A stretch of DNA of 64,000 nucleotides from JBBRZM01 sp963813635. Lineage in GTDB: Bacteria > Actinomycetota > Acidimicrobiia > IMCC26256 > JBBRZM01. Location of the stretch: contig CAWEZO010000007.1 of assembly GCA_963813635.1 (NCBI GenBank), forward strand, positions 310,001-374,000, in the 5' to 3' direction. Each line of letters begins with the position of its first letter. The first letter of the stretch is position 1. Under the pieces are notes generated by a model that saw only the letters and a program-made list of their open reading frames with translations, searched no databases and was not told the DNA's origin. Shown here in pieces: positions 9,183 through 19,042 of the stretch. A program made the position numbers and the translations under genes.

Positions 9183-9382
9183 ACCCACCACATCGAGTGC
9201 TTCTTCTCTTCGCGAAGCTCGTCGTCGACGAAGAGGGAGGGCAGCACCGAGCCGTCGCTGCGTCGCCGCACGCGGTAATGTGGGCCGTTGCCGTTGGCCT
9301 CGATGACTTCCTCGATTTCGAACCCGCGCGCCCAGCGCTGATCGAAACGAGATCGAACTTCGACACGAAGTCCCGGTTGCAT
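9179..9382 (-). CDS. small conserved protein ending in MWWV, function unknown
   Basis: 67 residues from the internal Met (MQPGLRVEVRSRF); an upstream in-frame start would add 15 residues of poor quality. The sequence resembles an SH3-like small barrel: RVEVRSRFDQRWARGFEIEE, then HYRVRRRSDGSVLP, ending SMWWV. Short proteins of this kind are familiar from actinobacteria, but I know of no assigned function. It is convergent with the GYD gene and divergent from rnhB. Confidence 0.6.
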   Translation of the reverse strand: MQPGLRVEVRSRFDQRWARGFEIEEVIEANGNGPHYRVRRRSDGSVLPSLFVDDELREEKKHSMWWV

Positions 9383-9458
9383 GTTCCGGACACTAATCCT
9401 CGGATGTTTCGATCTGAAGACGTGCACGTCACATTTCTCGACTTGTTATCGTCCGGTA

Positions 9459-10149
9459 GTGCCATTGATCACCACGGCGACACCTGCGCGTAGCGCACCG
9501 CCCACGCTACGAATCGAACGCCGCTGCTGGGATGCCGGCGAACGCGTCGTCGTCGGCATCGACGAGGTCGGCCGGGGCGCGTGGGCCGGGCCGGTGACCG
9601 TCGCCGCGGTTGTTCCCGGTCCCACGCATCTGCGCGGTGTGCGCGACAGCAAGCAGCTGACGCGTGAGCAGCGAGAGGTGGCGGCGACGAAGGTGAGGCG
9701 ATGGGCCCTCGCGTTCGCCATCGGACACGCTTCACACGAGGAGTGCGACGAGCTGGGCATGACCGCGGCGCAACGGGCCGCGGGCCGGCGCTGCCTCGCA
9801 CAGCTCGCCGCGCAGGGCTTTGTGGCCGACCGCATCATCCTCGACGGTTCGTTCGACTACCTCGGTCTCGGTGCAAAGGTCACCACGGTGGTCAAAGGCG
9901 ACACCAAGTGCCTGTCGGTCGCCGCCGCGTCATGCCTCGCCAAGGTGGTGCGTGACCACCACATGATCGAGGAGTCGGTGCACTATCCCGCGGTACGGCT
10001 TCGAGTCCAACGTGGGCTATCCCGCGCCCGTCCACAAGCACGCGCTCGCCGGCTACGGGCCGAGCGCGATCCACCGGAGATCGTGGGTGTTCATGGACGG
10101 ACTGTGCTGGCGCGGCGTCGCGCCGCCACCCGGACGGCTGTTCCTGTAA
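9459..10149 (+). CDS. rnhB: ribonuclease HII, frame broken near the C-terminus
   Basis: Cleaves RNA in RNA/DNA hybrids and removes misincorporated ribonucleotides. The N-terminal block GIDEVGRG holds the first catalytic Asp-Glu, followed by RDSKQLT, the DGSFDY Asp and the Asp in VVRDHHM. At about 9990 (TATCCCGCGG) the frame must shift by one inserted base to continue YGFESNVGYPAPVHKHAL, the conserved RNase HII C-terminal region, to TAA 10147-10149. The reconstructed length of about 230 residues is normal. The start is uncertain: GTG 9459 is offered because the frame upstream is unlike the family, but no good ribosome site is visible. Confidence 0.88.
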
Positions 10150-10224
10150 CGTCCCGGCCTTGACGGCCGCGACCACGCGGCGTTGCATGGGCGTCAAGAG
10201 CGCCGTCAAAACGGGGGGCGGACC

Positions 10225-10794
10225 ATGAGCACGGACCTCGGTGAGCTGCACGTACGGGCACTCGACTCGACCCGGCGATTCGTGGCCGATGTCGGCGCCG
10301 ACCAGTGGCAGCGAGCATCGGATTGCAGCGACTGGACCGTACGTGAGCTGGTCAACCACATCGTGAGCGGCAACCTGTGGGCCGGCGAGCTGACGGTCGG
10401 CAAGACGATCGACGAGGTCGGCACCCGCCTCGACGGCGACGTGCTGGGCGACGACCCCCTCGGCGCGTACGACGCCTCGGCGAAGATCGCGGGCGACGCA
10501 TTCCGGGCGCCGGGCGTGATGGAGCGTCCATGTGCCGTGTCGTACGGGCCCGTTCCGGGCGAGGTGTACGGCGGCCACCGCTTCATCGACGTGCTGATCC
10601 ACGGCTGGGACGTCGCCAAGTCGACCGGCCAGGACACGAGGCTCGATCCCGAGCTGGTCGAGGCATGTTGGGCCGTTCTCGAGCCCCAGGTCGACATGCT
10701 CGCCGGCAGTGGCATGTTCGGCACCCGCTTGGAGACACCACCCGGGGCCGACCGTCAGACTGAGCTGCTGGCGGCGCTCGGGCGCACGGCCTGA
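10225..10794 (+). CDS. TIGR03086-type metal-binding / maleylpyruvate isomerase-like protein
   Basis: 189-residue DinB-fold protein of the mycothiol-dependent maleylpyruvate isomerase/TIGR03086 superfamily. Likely metal-ligand His residues are in ELVNHIVSGN and DVLIHGWDVAKSTG, both typical landmarks. Members use mycothiol or bind zinc, and many have no known substrate. ATG 10225 follows a G-rich stretch. The presence of Mca at 33.6 kb makes mycothiol available in this organism, which fits. Confidence 0.8.
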   Translation: MSTDLGELHVRALDSTRRFVADVGADQWQRASDCSDWTVRELVNHIVSGNLWAGELTVGKTIDEVGTRLDGDVLGDDPLGAYDASAKIAGDAFRAPGVMERPCAVSYGPVPGEVYGGHRFIDVLIHGWDVAKSTGQDTRLDPELVEACWAVLEPQVDMLAGSGMFGTRLETPPGADRQTELLAALGRTA

Positions 10795-10836
10795 GCGGTT
10801 CCACCGGCCTCCTCGACCCGCTCTAACCTCGAGTCC

Positions 10837-11202
10837 ATGGGCCAGGAGATCACTGTCACCGCACGTGCGGGCGCGTCGCCGTCCGTGTACGTCTTCGAGT
10901 GCAACCGGTCGCTCACGAGCATGTCGATCGAGCGGTACGCATCGATGGGAGCCACTGAGGGCGCCCGCCCGCCCGATGTGCTCGCCCGGCGGCTGTTCGA
11001 TCTCGGCGCGACCGGGGTGACCGTGTACTCCAACGTCGTGACGGTGGAGGCGCCGCCGGAGCGATGGCACGCGCTCGAGCCCAAAGTCGTCGAGACGATG
11101 GAGCATCTCTTCGGGTACTACGGCGACGAGGCGGGCTGGTCGCCCGAGAACCTGCGGGCCATCGGCGTCGAGCCGGTGATCCCGCCCGAACCCACGGCGT
11201 AG
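10837..11202 (+). CDS. small protein resembling the Nfu N-terminal domain
   Basis: 121-residue soluble protein. The central part (about residues 55-90: LARRLFDLGATGVTVYSN then VVTVEAPPERWHALEPKV) resembles the Nfu/NifU N-terminal domain, which helps deliver iron-sulfur clusters. The cysteine-bearing NifU C-terminal domain is absent. It may be an adaptor-type protein or simply an unassigned family. The only Cys is in YVFECNRSLT near the N-terminus. A large hairpin follows the gene. Confidence 0.5.
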   Translation: MGQEITVTARAGASPSVYVFECNRSLTSMSIERYASMGATEGARPPDVLARRLFDLGATGVTVYSNVVTVEAPPERWHALEPKVVETMEHLFGYYGDEAGWSPENLRAIGVEPVIPPEPTA

Positions 11203-11241
11203 CTGTCCCACCCACCCCGTTCTGATCCCGAGCAGTTCCAG

Positions 11242-11294
11242 CGAACTGGCCCGCGAATACTCAAGTTTTCCTTGAGCGAACGCGGACCAGTTCG
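11242..11294 (+). terminator. 53-bp nested hairpin between the small gene and the SOS cassette
   Basis: Outer arms of 14 bp (CGAACTGGCCCGCG and CGCGGACCAGTTCG, one mismatch) enclose an inner 6-bp stem (CTCAAG, loop TTTTC, CTTGAG), with small internal loops AATA and CGAA. It starts 39 bases after the preceding stop and ends 48 bases before the LexA box. It most likely ends transcription of the upstream gene and insulates the SOS cassette. A further CAGTTC (11233-11238) upstream could pair alternatively with the left arm. Confidence 0.6.
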
Positions 11295-11342
11295 AAAGCG
11301 GCCGAACACGCTGCCCTGCGGCGCGGGCGCGGACTTGACCGA

Positions 11343-11358
11343 TCGAACATATGTTCGG
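11343..11358 (+). promoter_or_regulatory. LexA (SOS) box
   Basis: Palindrome CGAACATATGTTCG at 11344-11357, matching the actinobacterial SOS consensus of CGAAC, four bases, GTTCG. It lies 12 bases before the GTG of the first cassette gene, so LexA binding would block transcription of the imuA-imuB-dnaE2 unit until DNA damage. Confidence 0.9.
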
Positions 11359-11370
11359 TACGGTAAGCGG

Positions 11371-12027
11371 GTGACGGTAACTGCGCTTCCCCGGCGTGAC
11401 CGTGAGGCACGCGAGCTCCTTGGCACTGCGGCGCGGGCGGTGCGACCGGTGGTGTTGGCGCGTGACCGGGTGTTGCCGGTCACCGGCCCGCTCGGCGAGT
11501 TGTTGCCGGGAGCAGCGGTGCAGCGGGGTGCGACCGTCGTGGTCGACGGAGCGCACGGTGCCGGCGTCACGTCGGTGACGTTGCAGCTCGCACGCGCCGC
11601 GACCGCCGCGGGCGAGTGGGCCGCGGCAGTTGATCTCGAAGGCACCCTCGGCGGCTTGGCGGTCGCCGAGCACGACGTGGTGCTCGAACGGTTCGCCGTT
11701 GTCCGGCGGGTGCCCCCCGCCCGCTGGGCGGCGGTGATCGCCGCGTTGCTCGACGGCGTGAGCCTCGTGCTCACGGCAACGCCACCACACGTACGGGCCG
11801 GCGACGCGCGCCGGCTGGCGGCGCGCGCCCGCGAGCGCGGCGTGGTGCTGGTCGCGACGGGGCGGTGGCCGGTCGAGGCCACAGTGCGTCTCACCGTCGA
11901 GACCACGGCGTGGTCGGAGCTCGACGCGGGTGGTGGTCTCCTCGGGGAGCGCGCGCTCGCCGTGCAGGTCGACGGGCGAGGTGTCGCGGCGCGGCGCCAG
12001 AAGGGTGCATTGGCCCGCGTGGGTTGA
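11371..12027 (+). CDS. imuA: ImuA-like accessory protein of the SOS mutasome
   Basis: 218-residue RecA-like protein placed exactly where ImuA' sits in actinobacterial damage-inducible mutagenesis cassettes. GTG 11371 is chosen because it directly follows the LexA box. The P-loop equivalent reads DGAHGAGVTSV, so the Walker lysine is missing and ATP use is doubtful. The rest resembles a degenerate RecA core. In mycobacteria ImuA' works with ImuB and DnaE2 in error-prone bypass. The stop is 14 bases from the imuB start, with AGGAGG in between. Confidence 0.75.
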   Translation: MTVTALPRRDREARELLGTAARAVRPVVLARDRVLPVTGPLGELLPGAAVQRGATVVVDGAHGAGVTSVTLQLARAATAAGEWAAAVDLEGTLGGLAVAEHDVVLERFAVVRRVPPARWAAVIAALLDGVSLVLTATPPHVRAGDARRLAARARERGVVLVATGRWPVEATVRLTVETTAWSELDAGGGLLGERALAVQVDGRGVAARRQKGALARVG

Positions 12028-12041
12028 GGAGGTGACGTCCG

Positions 12042-13730
12042 TTGGCGGAGCGGACGTGCTGCGTGTGGTGTCCCGACTGGCCGGTCGTCGCGCTTCGGCG
12101 TCGCGATCGGTCACTGCTCGACGCGCCCGTCGCAGTGCTCGACGGTGACATCGGACGTGGCGACAACGGGCGTGGCGGCATCGTGCGCGCCGCCTCGCGG
12201 GAGGCACGCGCCGAAGGTGTGGTCGTGGGACTGCGCCGGCGCGAAGCCGAGGCCCGTTGCGCCGGGCTCGTCGTAGCCACTGCCGATCCGCACGTGGAGG
12301 CGCGTGCGTTCGAAGCGGTTGCAGCCGCGGTGGAGACGATCACCCCGCGTCTGGTGCTCGAGCGACCCGGGCTCCTGACGTTTCCCACCCGGGGTCCGTC
12401 GCGCTATTTCGGCGGCGATGACGGGCTCGCCGTGCATGTGCGCGACGCGGTGCTCGGTGTGGGTGTCGACGGGGTGCGCGCCGGCATCGGTGACGGTCGT
12501 TTCGCGGCTCGGCTCGCGGCGCGCGTGGCTGCACGCCGCGATGACAGCGTGTACGCCGTCAGCCCCGACGCGACGACGGAGTTCCTCGCTCCCTGGTCGG
12601 TGCGCGCGCTGGGCGATCCCGAGCTCGCCGACCTGCTGGTGCGGTTGGGCTTGCGCACGCTGGGCGCGTTCGCCGCTTTGCCCGAGCCTGCGGTGCTCGG
12701 CCGCTTCGGTGCCGCCGGCCGCGGCGCCCACCGGTTGGCCCGGGGCCTCGACGAGCACGCCGCGCCTCCGACGCCGCCACCGCCAGAGTTGACCGAAACC
12801 GCCGAGCTCGATCCGCCCGCGGTGCAGGTCGAGACAGCGGCGTTCGTTGCCAAGGGTCTCGCCGACCGCCTGCTCGACCGGCTTGGTGCGCTGGGCCTCG
12901 CGTGCACGCGGGTGCGTATCGAAGCCGAGACCGAGCACGGCGAGCAGTTGTCACGGTGCTGGCGTCACGAGGGTGCGCTCACACCCGCCGCGCTCGCGAC
13001 GCGCGTGCGGTGGCAGCTCGAAGGCTGGCTCGCGGCCGCAGACGGGCCGCGCACGGATCCCGATCTCGCGGATGCCGACATCGTCACCGGCGGTCTCGCG
13101 TTGCTGCGACTCGTACCCGACGAAGTGACACCGGCGACCGGACGCCAGCTCGGGTTCTGGGGCGGTGACGCGGCCGCGGGCGATCGCGCGGCGCGTGTGC
13201 TCACGCGGGTGCAAACAATGTTGGGACACGACGCGGTCGCCACTGCGGTGCAACAAGGCGGCCGCACGCCGGCAGAGCGGGTGCGCTGGGTTCCATGGGG
13301 GGATCCGCGCCAACCCGAGTCGAAGGGGACGCAGGAAACACCGGGGTGGCCGGGTCAGGTTCCGGGTCCCGCGCCGGCGCGCGTGTTCGACCCGCCGTTG
13401 GTAGCGGAGCTGCTCGGCGCCGGCGGGCAGCCGGTCACCGTGTCGGGCCGCGGCGCGGTGTCGGGCGCGCCGATCGCGTTGCGTTGTGAACGGCTGTGGT
13501 CGGCGCGCACGATCGTGGTCGAGTCGTGGGCCGGTCCGTGGCCCCACGACGTGCGGTGGTGGGACCGTCTGACGCGCCGGCGCCGCGTGCTGTGGCAGGT
13601 CGTCGTCGACATGGCCGACGCGAACGAGACACCGCGTGACGGCCATCACGGCGGCGGCGACCATCGGGCGGTCGCGTGTCTCGTTGCCGTCGAGCAGGGC
13701 CGCGCCGGCGTCGAAGCGCTCTACGACTAA
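12042..13730 (+). CDS. imuB: ImuB, Y-family polymerase-like adaptor
   Basis: 562-residue DinB-like protein. TTG 12042 is supported by AGGAGG at 12027-12032. The N-terminus reads CCVWCPDWPVVALRR, as in ImuB. Where active Y-family polymerases keep catalytic acids, it has LVLERPGLLTFPTRGPSRYF, the usual inactive ImuB form. A beta-clamp-binding motif QLGFWG lies near residue 370. ImuB is thought to recruit DnaE2 and the clamp. The stop is ten bases before dnaE2. Expression should follow the LexA box upstream of imuA. Confidence 0.88.
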   Translation: MAERTCCVWCPDWPVVALRRRDRSLLDAPVAVLDGDIGRGDNGRGGIVRAASREARAEGVVVGLRRREAEARCAGLVVATADPHVEARAFEAVAAAVETITPRLVLERPGLLTFPTRGPSRYFGGDDGLAVHVRDAVLGVGVDGVRAGIGDGRFAARLAARVAARRDDSVYAVSPDATTEFLAPWSVRALGDPELADLLVRLGLRTLGAFAALPEPAVLGRFGAAGRGAHRLARGLDEHAAPPTPPPPELTETAELDPPAVQVETAAFVAKGLADRLLDRLGALGLACTRVRIEAETEHGEQLSRCWRHEGALTPAALATRVRWQLEGWLAAADGPRTDPDLADADIVTGGLALLRLVPDEVTPATGRQLGFWGGDAAAGDRAARVLTRVQTMLGHDAVATAVQQGGRTPAERVRWVPWGDPRQPESKGTQETPGWPGQVPGPAPARVFDPPLVAELLGAGGQPVTVSGRGAVSGAPIALRCERLWSARTIVVESWAGPWPHDVRWWDRLTRRRRVLWQVVVDMADANETPRDGHHGGGDHRAVACLVAVEQGRAGVEALYD

Positions 13731-13740
13731 GTGCGCGCCG

Positions 13741-16700
13741 ATGCCCAGCGCTTCCGGATACGCGGAGCTCCACTGTCACACCAACTTCTCGTTCCTCGAC
13801 GGGGCAAGCCATCCGGAGGAGCTCGTCGAAGAAGCCGTCCGGCTCGGGCTGCACGCGCTCGCGGTCACTGATCACGACGGCTTCTACGGGATCGTCCGCT
13901 TCGCGGAAGTTGCACGCGCGCTCGAGCTGCCCACGGTGTTCGGCGCGGAGTTGACCCTCGGCGCCGGCGCGCCACCCAACGGCGATGCCGACCCGCCCGG
14001 CGAGCACCTCGTCGTGCTCGCGCAAGGGCCGGTCGGGCACGCCCGGCTCGCCCGTGCGATCAGCGAAGCGCAGCTCGCGGGGGAGAAGGGCGCGCCGCGT
14101 CACTCCGTTCCCGCCCTTGCCAGCGCGGCGCGAGCCGCTGTGCACGTCACCAACGGTTGTGCCGGTACGGGCAATGACCACTGGTTCGTGCTCACGGGCT
14201 GTCGCAAAGGCGCGGTACCCGCCGCGTTGGTGCGCGATGGTCCCGCGGCCGCGCAACGCGAGCTGGCGCGTCTCGTCGAAGCGTTCGGTCGCGACCGCGT
14301 GCTCGTGGAGCTGTGGGATCACGGCGATCCGCTCGACCGGCATCGCAACGACGCGCTGGCCGAGATGGCGATCCGCACGGGTGTCGACGTGGTCGCGACC
14401 AACAACGTGCACTACGCCACGCCGCAGCAGCGCCGGCTCGCGACCGCGCTCGCCGCGATCCGGGCCCGCCGCAGCCTCGACGAGATCGACGGGTGGCTGC
14501 CCGCGGCGCCGTTCGCCCACTTGCGGAGCGCTGCCGAGCAGCATCGTCGCTTCGCCCGCTGGCCGGGTGCGGTCGACCGCAGCGTGGAGATCGCCGATGC
14601 GTGCGCGTTCGACCTCAAGCTCGCGGCGCCCAACCTGCCCGACTACGACGTCCCGGCCGGTCACACGCCGATGACCTGGCTGCGCGAGCTGACCTTGCGC
14701 GGCGCGGCCGTCTTCTATGCGCCGACCCATCCGCAACACGAGCAGGCGCTCCGCCAGATCGACTATGAGCTCGGTGTGGTCGAGCAGCTCAACTTTCCCG
14801 GCTACTTCCTGTTGTTGCACGACATCGTCGACTTCTGCCGGCGCAACGACATCTACTGCCAGGGGCGCGGCGAGCGCGGCCAACAGCGCGGTGTGTTACG
14901 CGCTCGGGGTCACGAAGGCGGATGCGGTCGCGCTCGGTCTGCTGTTCGAGCGGTTCCTGTCACCCGAGCGTGACGGCCCGCCCGACATCGACCTCGACAT
15001 CGAGCACCAGCGCCGCGAGGAGGTCATTCAGTACGTCTACGAGAGTTACGGCCGCGACCGCGCCGCGCAGGTCGCGAACGTCATCACGTACCGGCCGCGT
15101 TCCGCGATCGCGCGAGATGGCGAAGGTGGCGGGGCTGTCGCCGGGACAGGCCGACGCGATCACCACCTGGGTCGACCGCTGGGGTGGACGCGACGCCGCC
15201 GGGCACGGCGGAGAGCCCCGCCGGCACGCGGCCGCGTTCGACGCGCTCACACCCGGGCACCGTGAGGACGACGCGCCGGCCATCCCCGATGTCGTGCTCG
15301 ATCTCGCCACGCAGGTGCTCGACTACCCGCGCCATCTCGGCATCCACTCCGGCGGGATGGTGATGGCCGACCGGCCGCTGGTCGAGTTCTGCCCGATCGA
15401 GTGGGCCCGCATGGACAACCGCTCGGTGCTCCAGTGGGACAAGGACGATTGCGCGGCCGCGGGCCTCGTGAAGTTCGACCTGCTCGGTCTCGGCATGCTC
15501 ACGATGCTGCATCTCGCCGTCGACCTCGTGCACGAGCACGAAGGTGTCGACATCGACCTCGCGACGATCCCGCAAGAGCCCGAGGTCTACGCGTTGTTGA
15601 GCGCGGCCGACACCATCGGCGTGTTCCAGGTCGAGAGCCGCGCCCAGATGGCGACGCTGCCGCGGCTGCGACCGGAATGCTTCTACGACCTGGTGGTGGA
15701 AGTCGCGCTCATCCGACCCGGCCCGATCCAAGGCGGATCGGTGCATCCGTATCTCCGCCGGCGCAATGGCGAGGAGCCGGTCACCTATCTCCACCCGTTG
15801 CTCGAGCCGTGCCTGAAGAAGACCCTCGGTGTGCCGCTGTTCCAGGAGCAGCTCATGCAAATGGCGATCGACGTCGCCAACTTCACGCCCGGCGAAGCCG
15901 ATCAACTGCGCCAGGCGATGGGATCGAAGCGGTCGCACCAGCGGATGGCGCGTCTGCGGGGCCGCTTGATGGAGGGCATGGCCGCGAACGGCATCACCGG
16001 CGAAGTGGCCGACGAGGTCGCGCACAAGCTCGAGGCGTTCGCCGACTTCGGCTTTCCCGAGAGCCACTCGGTGAGCTTCGCCTACCTCGTCTACTCCAGC
16101 TCGTGGATCAAGCTGCACTACCCGGCCGAGTTCGCGTGCGCGTTGCTCAACGCGCAGCCGATGGGCTTCTACTCGCCGCACACCCTGGTGCGCGACGCGA
16201 CCCGCCACGGTGTCGAGGTGCTCGGTCCCGACGTCAACGCATCGCGCAAGCACTGCACGCTCGAATCGCGCACCGAGGCCGCCGGCCCGATCGGGCACCC
16301 ACGTACCGCGTGGCACGCGGATCCGTCGATCCACGCCGTCCGCATCGGGCTGCGATACGTGCGCGGGCTACGCGACGCGCTGCTCGACCGGATCGACGAC
16401 GAGCGGTTGCAGCACCCGTTCGGCGGCATCGAAGACTTCGTTCGCCGTACCGGCGCGTCGGTCGACGCGGTCGAGTCGCTCGCGACCGCAGGCGCGTTCG
16501 GCTGCTTCGACCAGACCCGCCGCGGCGCGCTCTGGGCTGCGGGTGCGCTGCACGAGGCCCGGCCTCGCCGTCACCTCGACGTCGAGTCGCACACGCTGCC
16601 CGGTCTCGTGACCGGTATCGAGGCCCCGCCGCTTCCCGGGCTGAGCGCGGTGGAGGAGACCGCCTTCGACCTGCGCGCGACCGGCCTGTCGCCCGGGCGG

Positions 16701-17060
16701 CATCCCACCGAGTTCGTGCGCGACGAGCTGACGCGCCAAGGGGTCGTCACCACCGAGGCGTTGCGGGAGTTGCAGCACCGTTCGGTGGTCGAGGTCGGCG
16801 GCATCGTGACCCACCGTCAGCAGCCGTCGACCGCCAAGGGCGTCGTGTTCCTCAACCTGGAAGACGAGTGCGGGCTGGTGAACGTGATCTGCACGCCCAA
16901 CGTGTGGAAGCGTTTCCGCAAGATCGCGCGCACAGCACCGGTGCTCCGCATTCGCGGCGTCCTCGAACGCCACCAGGGTGTGATCAACCTCCTCGCGCAG
17001 CGCATCGCGCCACTCTCGCTCCAGACCGGCGACGCGTTACCCTCGCGCGACTTCCGCTGA
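13741..17060 (+). CDS. dnaE2: error-prone DNA polymerase DnaE2, two frame breaks
   Basis: C-family polymerase for SOS translesion synthesis. It starts at ATG 13741 with the PHP-domain motif ELHCHTNFSFLDGASHPEEL. After LLLHDIVDFCRRNDIYCQG the frame must slip at about 14870 to continue SAANSAVCYALGVTKADA, then PDIDLDIE (catalytic aspartates). It slips again at about 15110, after ITYRPRSAI, to reach REMAKVAGLSPGQAD. The rest is intact through the finger/palm region (IRPGPIQGG, GFPESHSVSFA) and an OB-fold end. Each break equals one inserted base. Reconstructed length is about 1,105 residues, normal for DnaE2. Confidence 0.92.
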
Positions 17061-17075
17061 CGGCGCGGGCGCGCG

Positions 17076-17718
17076 TCAAGTGCCGAGCGCGAGATCCACC
17101 ACCAGCGCGACCGCGACCAGCGCCACGATCACCAGGTCGTATGCGAGATGCGCGCGGGTCGACTCCGCCAGCGCGCCCGCTTGGGTTCCCGCCGTCCGGA
17201 AACCGCGCAGGTACATAATCGTGAGATAGCCGCCGCCGATCGAGAGAGCGAGCGCGGCGCCGATCGGGATCCCGATGACGGCATGCGCCAGGCCGAACAG
17301 CACGCACCGACCCGTGTTCTGCATCCAGGTGCGCCGCTCGGCGCCGCGGCGAAAGACCTGCTCTTCGTTCTCGACGAGCAGTGGAAGACCGGGCACGAGC
17401 AAGAGGAGGAACGCCAGCGGAATGATGACCTCGAACGGTGAGCCCTGCGTCGACTTGCTGGTGCCGAACACCGGGTTGCCCTCGCCGCCGAGCGCCGTCC
17501 ACCAGCCCCACGACAGGCCCGGCACGGTGAAGAGCGCCGAGCGCGACGGCGATCACCGCCGCGAGCACCGGGATCGCCAGCAGCACATGACGAGGTCGCA
17601 CGCCCCGTACGAGCAACCACATGCGGGACCGGCTCAGCACCGAGAGATGCGCGGCCTGCGCGAGCCGTACACCGACGAACGTCAACACCGCGAAGGTGAG
17701 CACGTCGAAAGGTGTCAT
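17076..17718 (-). CDS. CPBP-family intramembrane protease-like protein, frame broken
   Basis: About 213 residues with five to six membrane segments. The N-terminal part (ATG at 17718) runs to VALGALH, then needs a one-base shift at about 17533 to continue LFTVPGLSWGWW to the stop. The later half has an EExxxR-like motif in ENEEQVFRR and an FxxxH-like motif in LFGLAHAVIG, the two zinc motifs of CAAX-processing/bacteriocin-immunity (CPBP) proteases. Assignment rests on these motifs. It faces dnaE2 with a 15-base gap and is divergent from the transporter gene. Confidence 0.65.
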
Positions 17719-17791
17719 CGCGCGTGAACCGTATTACCCTTGTATGACCACATGGACCGACGAGAAGTGATGAACGAGCCTCCGAGTACCA

Positions 17792-19027
17792 ATGTTTCGC
17801 TCATGGCGTGCCGTCGCCGCGCGATTTCGCGCGCTGTTGCGGTCGGATGCCGCAGGCGTCCGGGCGGGCTTCGTCGCGCTCCTGATCTCATCGGGTGGTG
17901 ACCTTCTCGCCGGTCTGACCCTCGGCTCGATCACCGGCACGCTCGAAAGTCTTCCCGGCCTGCTCGTGCTGGTGCCCGCGGCAATCGGGATGCGGGGCAA
18001 CATCTTCGGCGCGCTGGGCAGCCGGCTCGGCACCTCGATCCACGCCGGCACGTTCCGCCTCTCCCGCCGGCGCGAGACGCTTGTCGGCCAGAACCTTGCC
18101 GCATCGATCTCGCTGTCGCTGTCGATCTCGCTCGTGCTGGCGGTGCTCGCCAAGACGATCGCCGTCGGCTTCGGTCTTCAGAACACGATCTCGCTCGGCG
18201 ACTTCATCGTCATTGCGGTGGTGGGCGGCATCATCTCGTCGGTCGTCGTGCTCGCGCTGACCGTCGTCGTCGCGAACCTGAGTGCCAATCGGGGCTGGGA
18301 CCTCGACAACGTCTCGGCTCCGATTGTGACCGCGGCCGGCGACATGGTGACGCTGCCCAGCCTGTTCCTTGCCACCTACCTCGTGGGCTTGCAGTGGGTC
18401 ACGCCGATCGTCCTGGTCGTGTGCATCTTCCTCGGCATCGGGGGTCTCGTCGTGGCGTTGCGCACGAAGTTGCCAATCTTCCGGCGCATCGCGCGCGAGT
18501 CGTTCCCGATCCTCGTGCTCGCCGGCGCGGTCGACGTGGTTGCCGGGCTCACGATCGAGAAGCGATTCGCGTCCTTCGTGACCTTCCCGGCGCTGCTCGT
18601 GCTCATACCACCGTTCCTCGAAGACTCGGGCTCCCTCGGTAGCATCCTCTCCGCGCGCGTGTCGACGAAGCTGCACCTCGGCACGCTCCAGCCGTCGCGG
18701 TACCCGTTCCGGTCAGTGGGAGAAGATGTCGCGCTGATCTACATGTACGCGGTGCCGGTCTTCCTCCTGCTTGCCATCTCGGCCGACATCGCCTCCGGGA
18801 TCGCGGGTCTCCACAGCCCGGGGCTGCCGTCGATGATCGGCGTGTCGATGCTGGCCGGGTTCTTCGCGACCACGTTTGCCGTACTCATCGGGTACTACGG
18901 CGCGGTCGCGACGCATCGCCTCGGTCTCGACCCCGACAACCATGGGATTCCGATCGTCTGTTCGAGCCTCGACCTGCTGGGCGCGCTGTCGCTTATCCTG
19001 GCGATCGTGGCTCTGGGCTTGACCTGA
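17792..19027 (+). CDS. MgtE/SLC41-like divalent cation transporter
   Basis: 411-residue membrane protein built from two copies of the MgtE-type membrane domain. Both halves carry a similar start: LISSGGDLLAGLTLGSI near residue 32 and LVLAGAVDVVAGLTIEK near residue 245. Each is followed by a segment like LVPAAIGMRGNIFGALGSRL or LIPPFLEDSGSLGSILSARV. The cytosolic CBS regulatory domain of classical MgtE is absent, as in SLC41-type proteins. Magnesium is the likely substrate. The neighbour with PhoU and TrkA-C domains 15 bases downstream suggests joint regulation of cation flux. Confidence 0.82.
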   Translation: MFRSWRAVAARFRALLRSDAAGVRAGFVALLISSGGDLLAGLTLGSITGTLESLPGLLVLVPAAIGMRGNIFGALGSRLGTSIHAGTFRLSRRRETLVGQNLAASISLSLSISLVLAVLAKTIAVGFGLQNTISLGDFIVIAVVGGIISSVVVLALTVVVANLSANRGWDLDNVSAPIVTAAGDMVTLPSLFLATYLVGLQWVTPIVLVVCIFLGIGGLVVALRTKLPIFRRIARESFPILVLAGAVDVVAGLTIEKRFASFVTFPALLVLIPPFLEDSGSLGSILSARVSTKLHLGTLQPSRYPFRSVGEDVALIYMYAVPVFLLLAISADIASGIAGLHSPGLPSMIGVSMLAGFFATTFAVLIGYYGAVATHRLGLDPDNHGIPIVCSSLDLLGALSLILAIVALGLT

Positions 19028-19042
19028 GCCGGACGGTGGTTG

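Noticed and set aside
10159..10198. CTTGACG...CGTCAAG inverted repeat after rnhB
   Set aside because: Seven-bp arms with a 26-bp spacer and no inner stem are weak and could be chance in GC-rich DNA.
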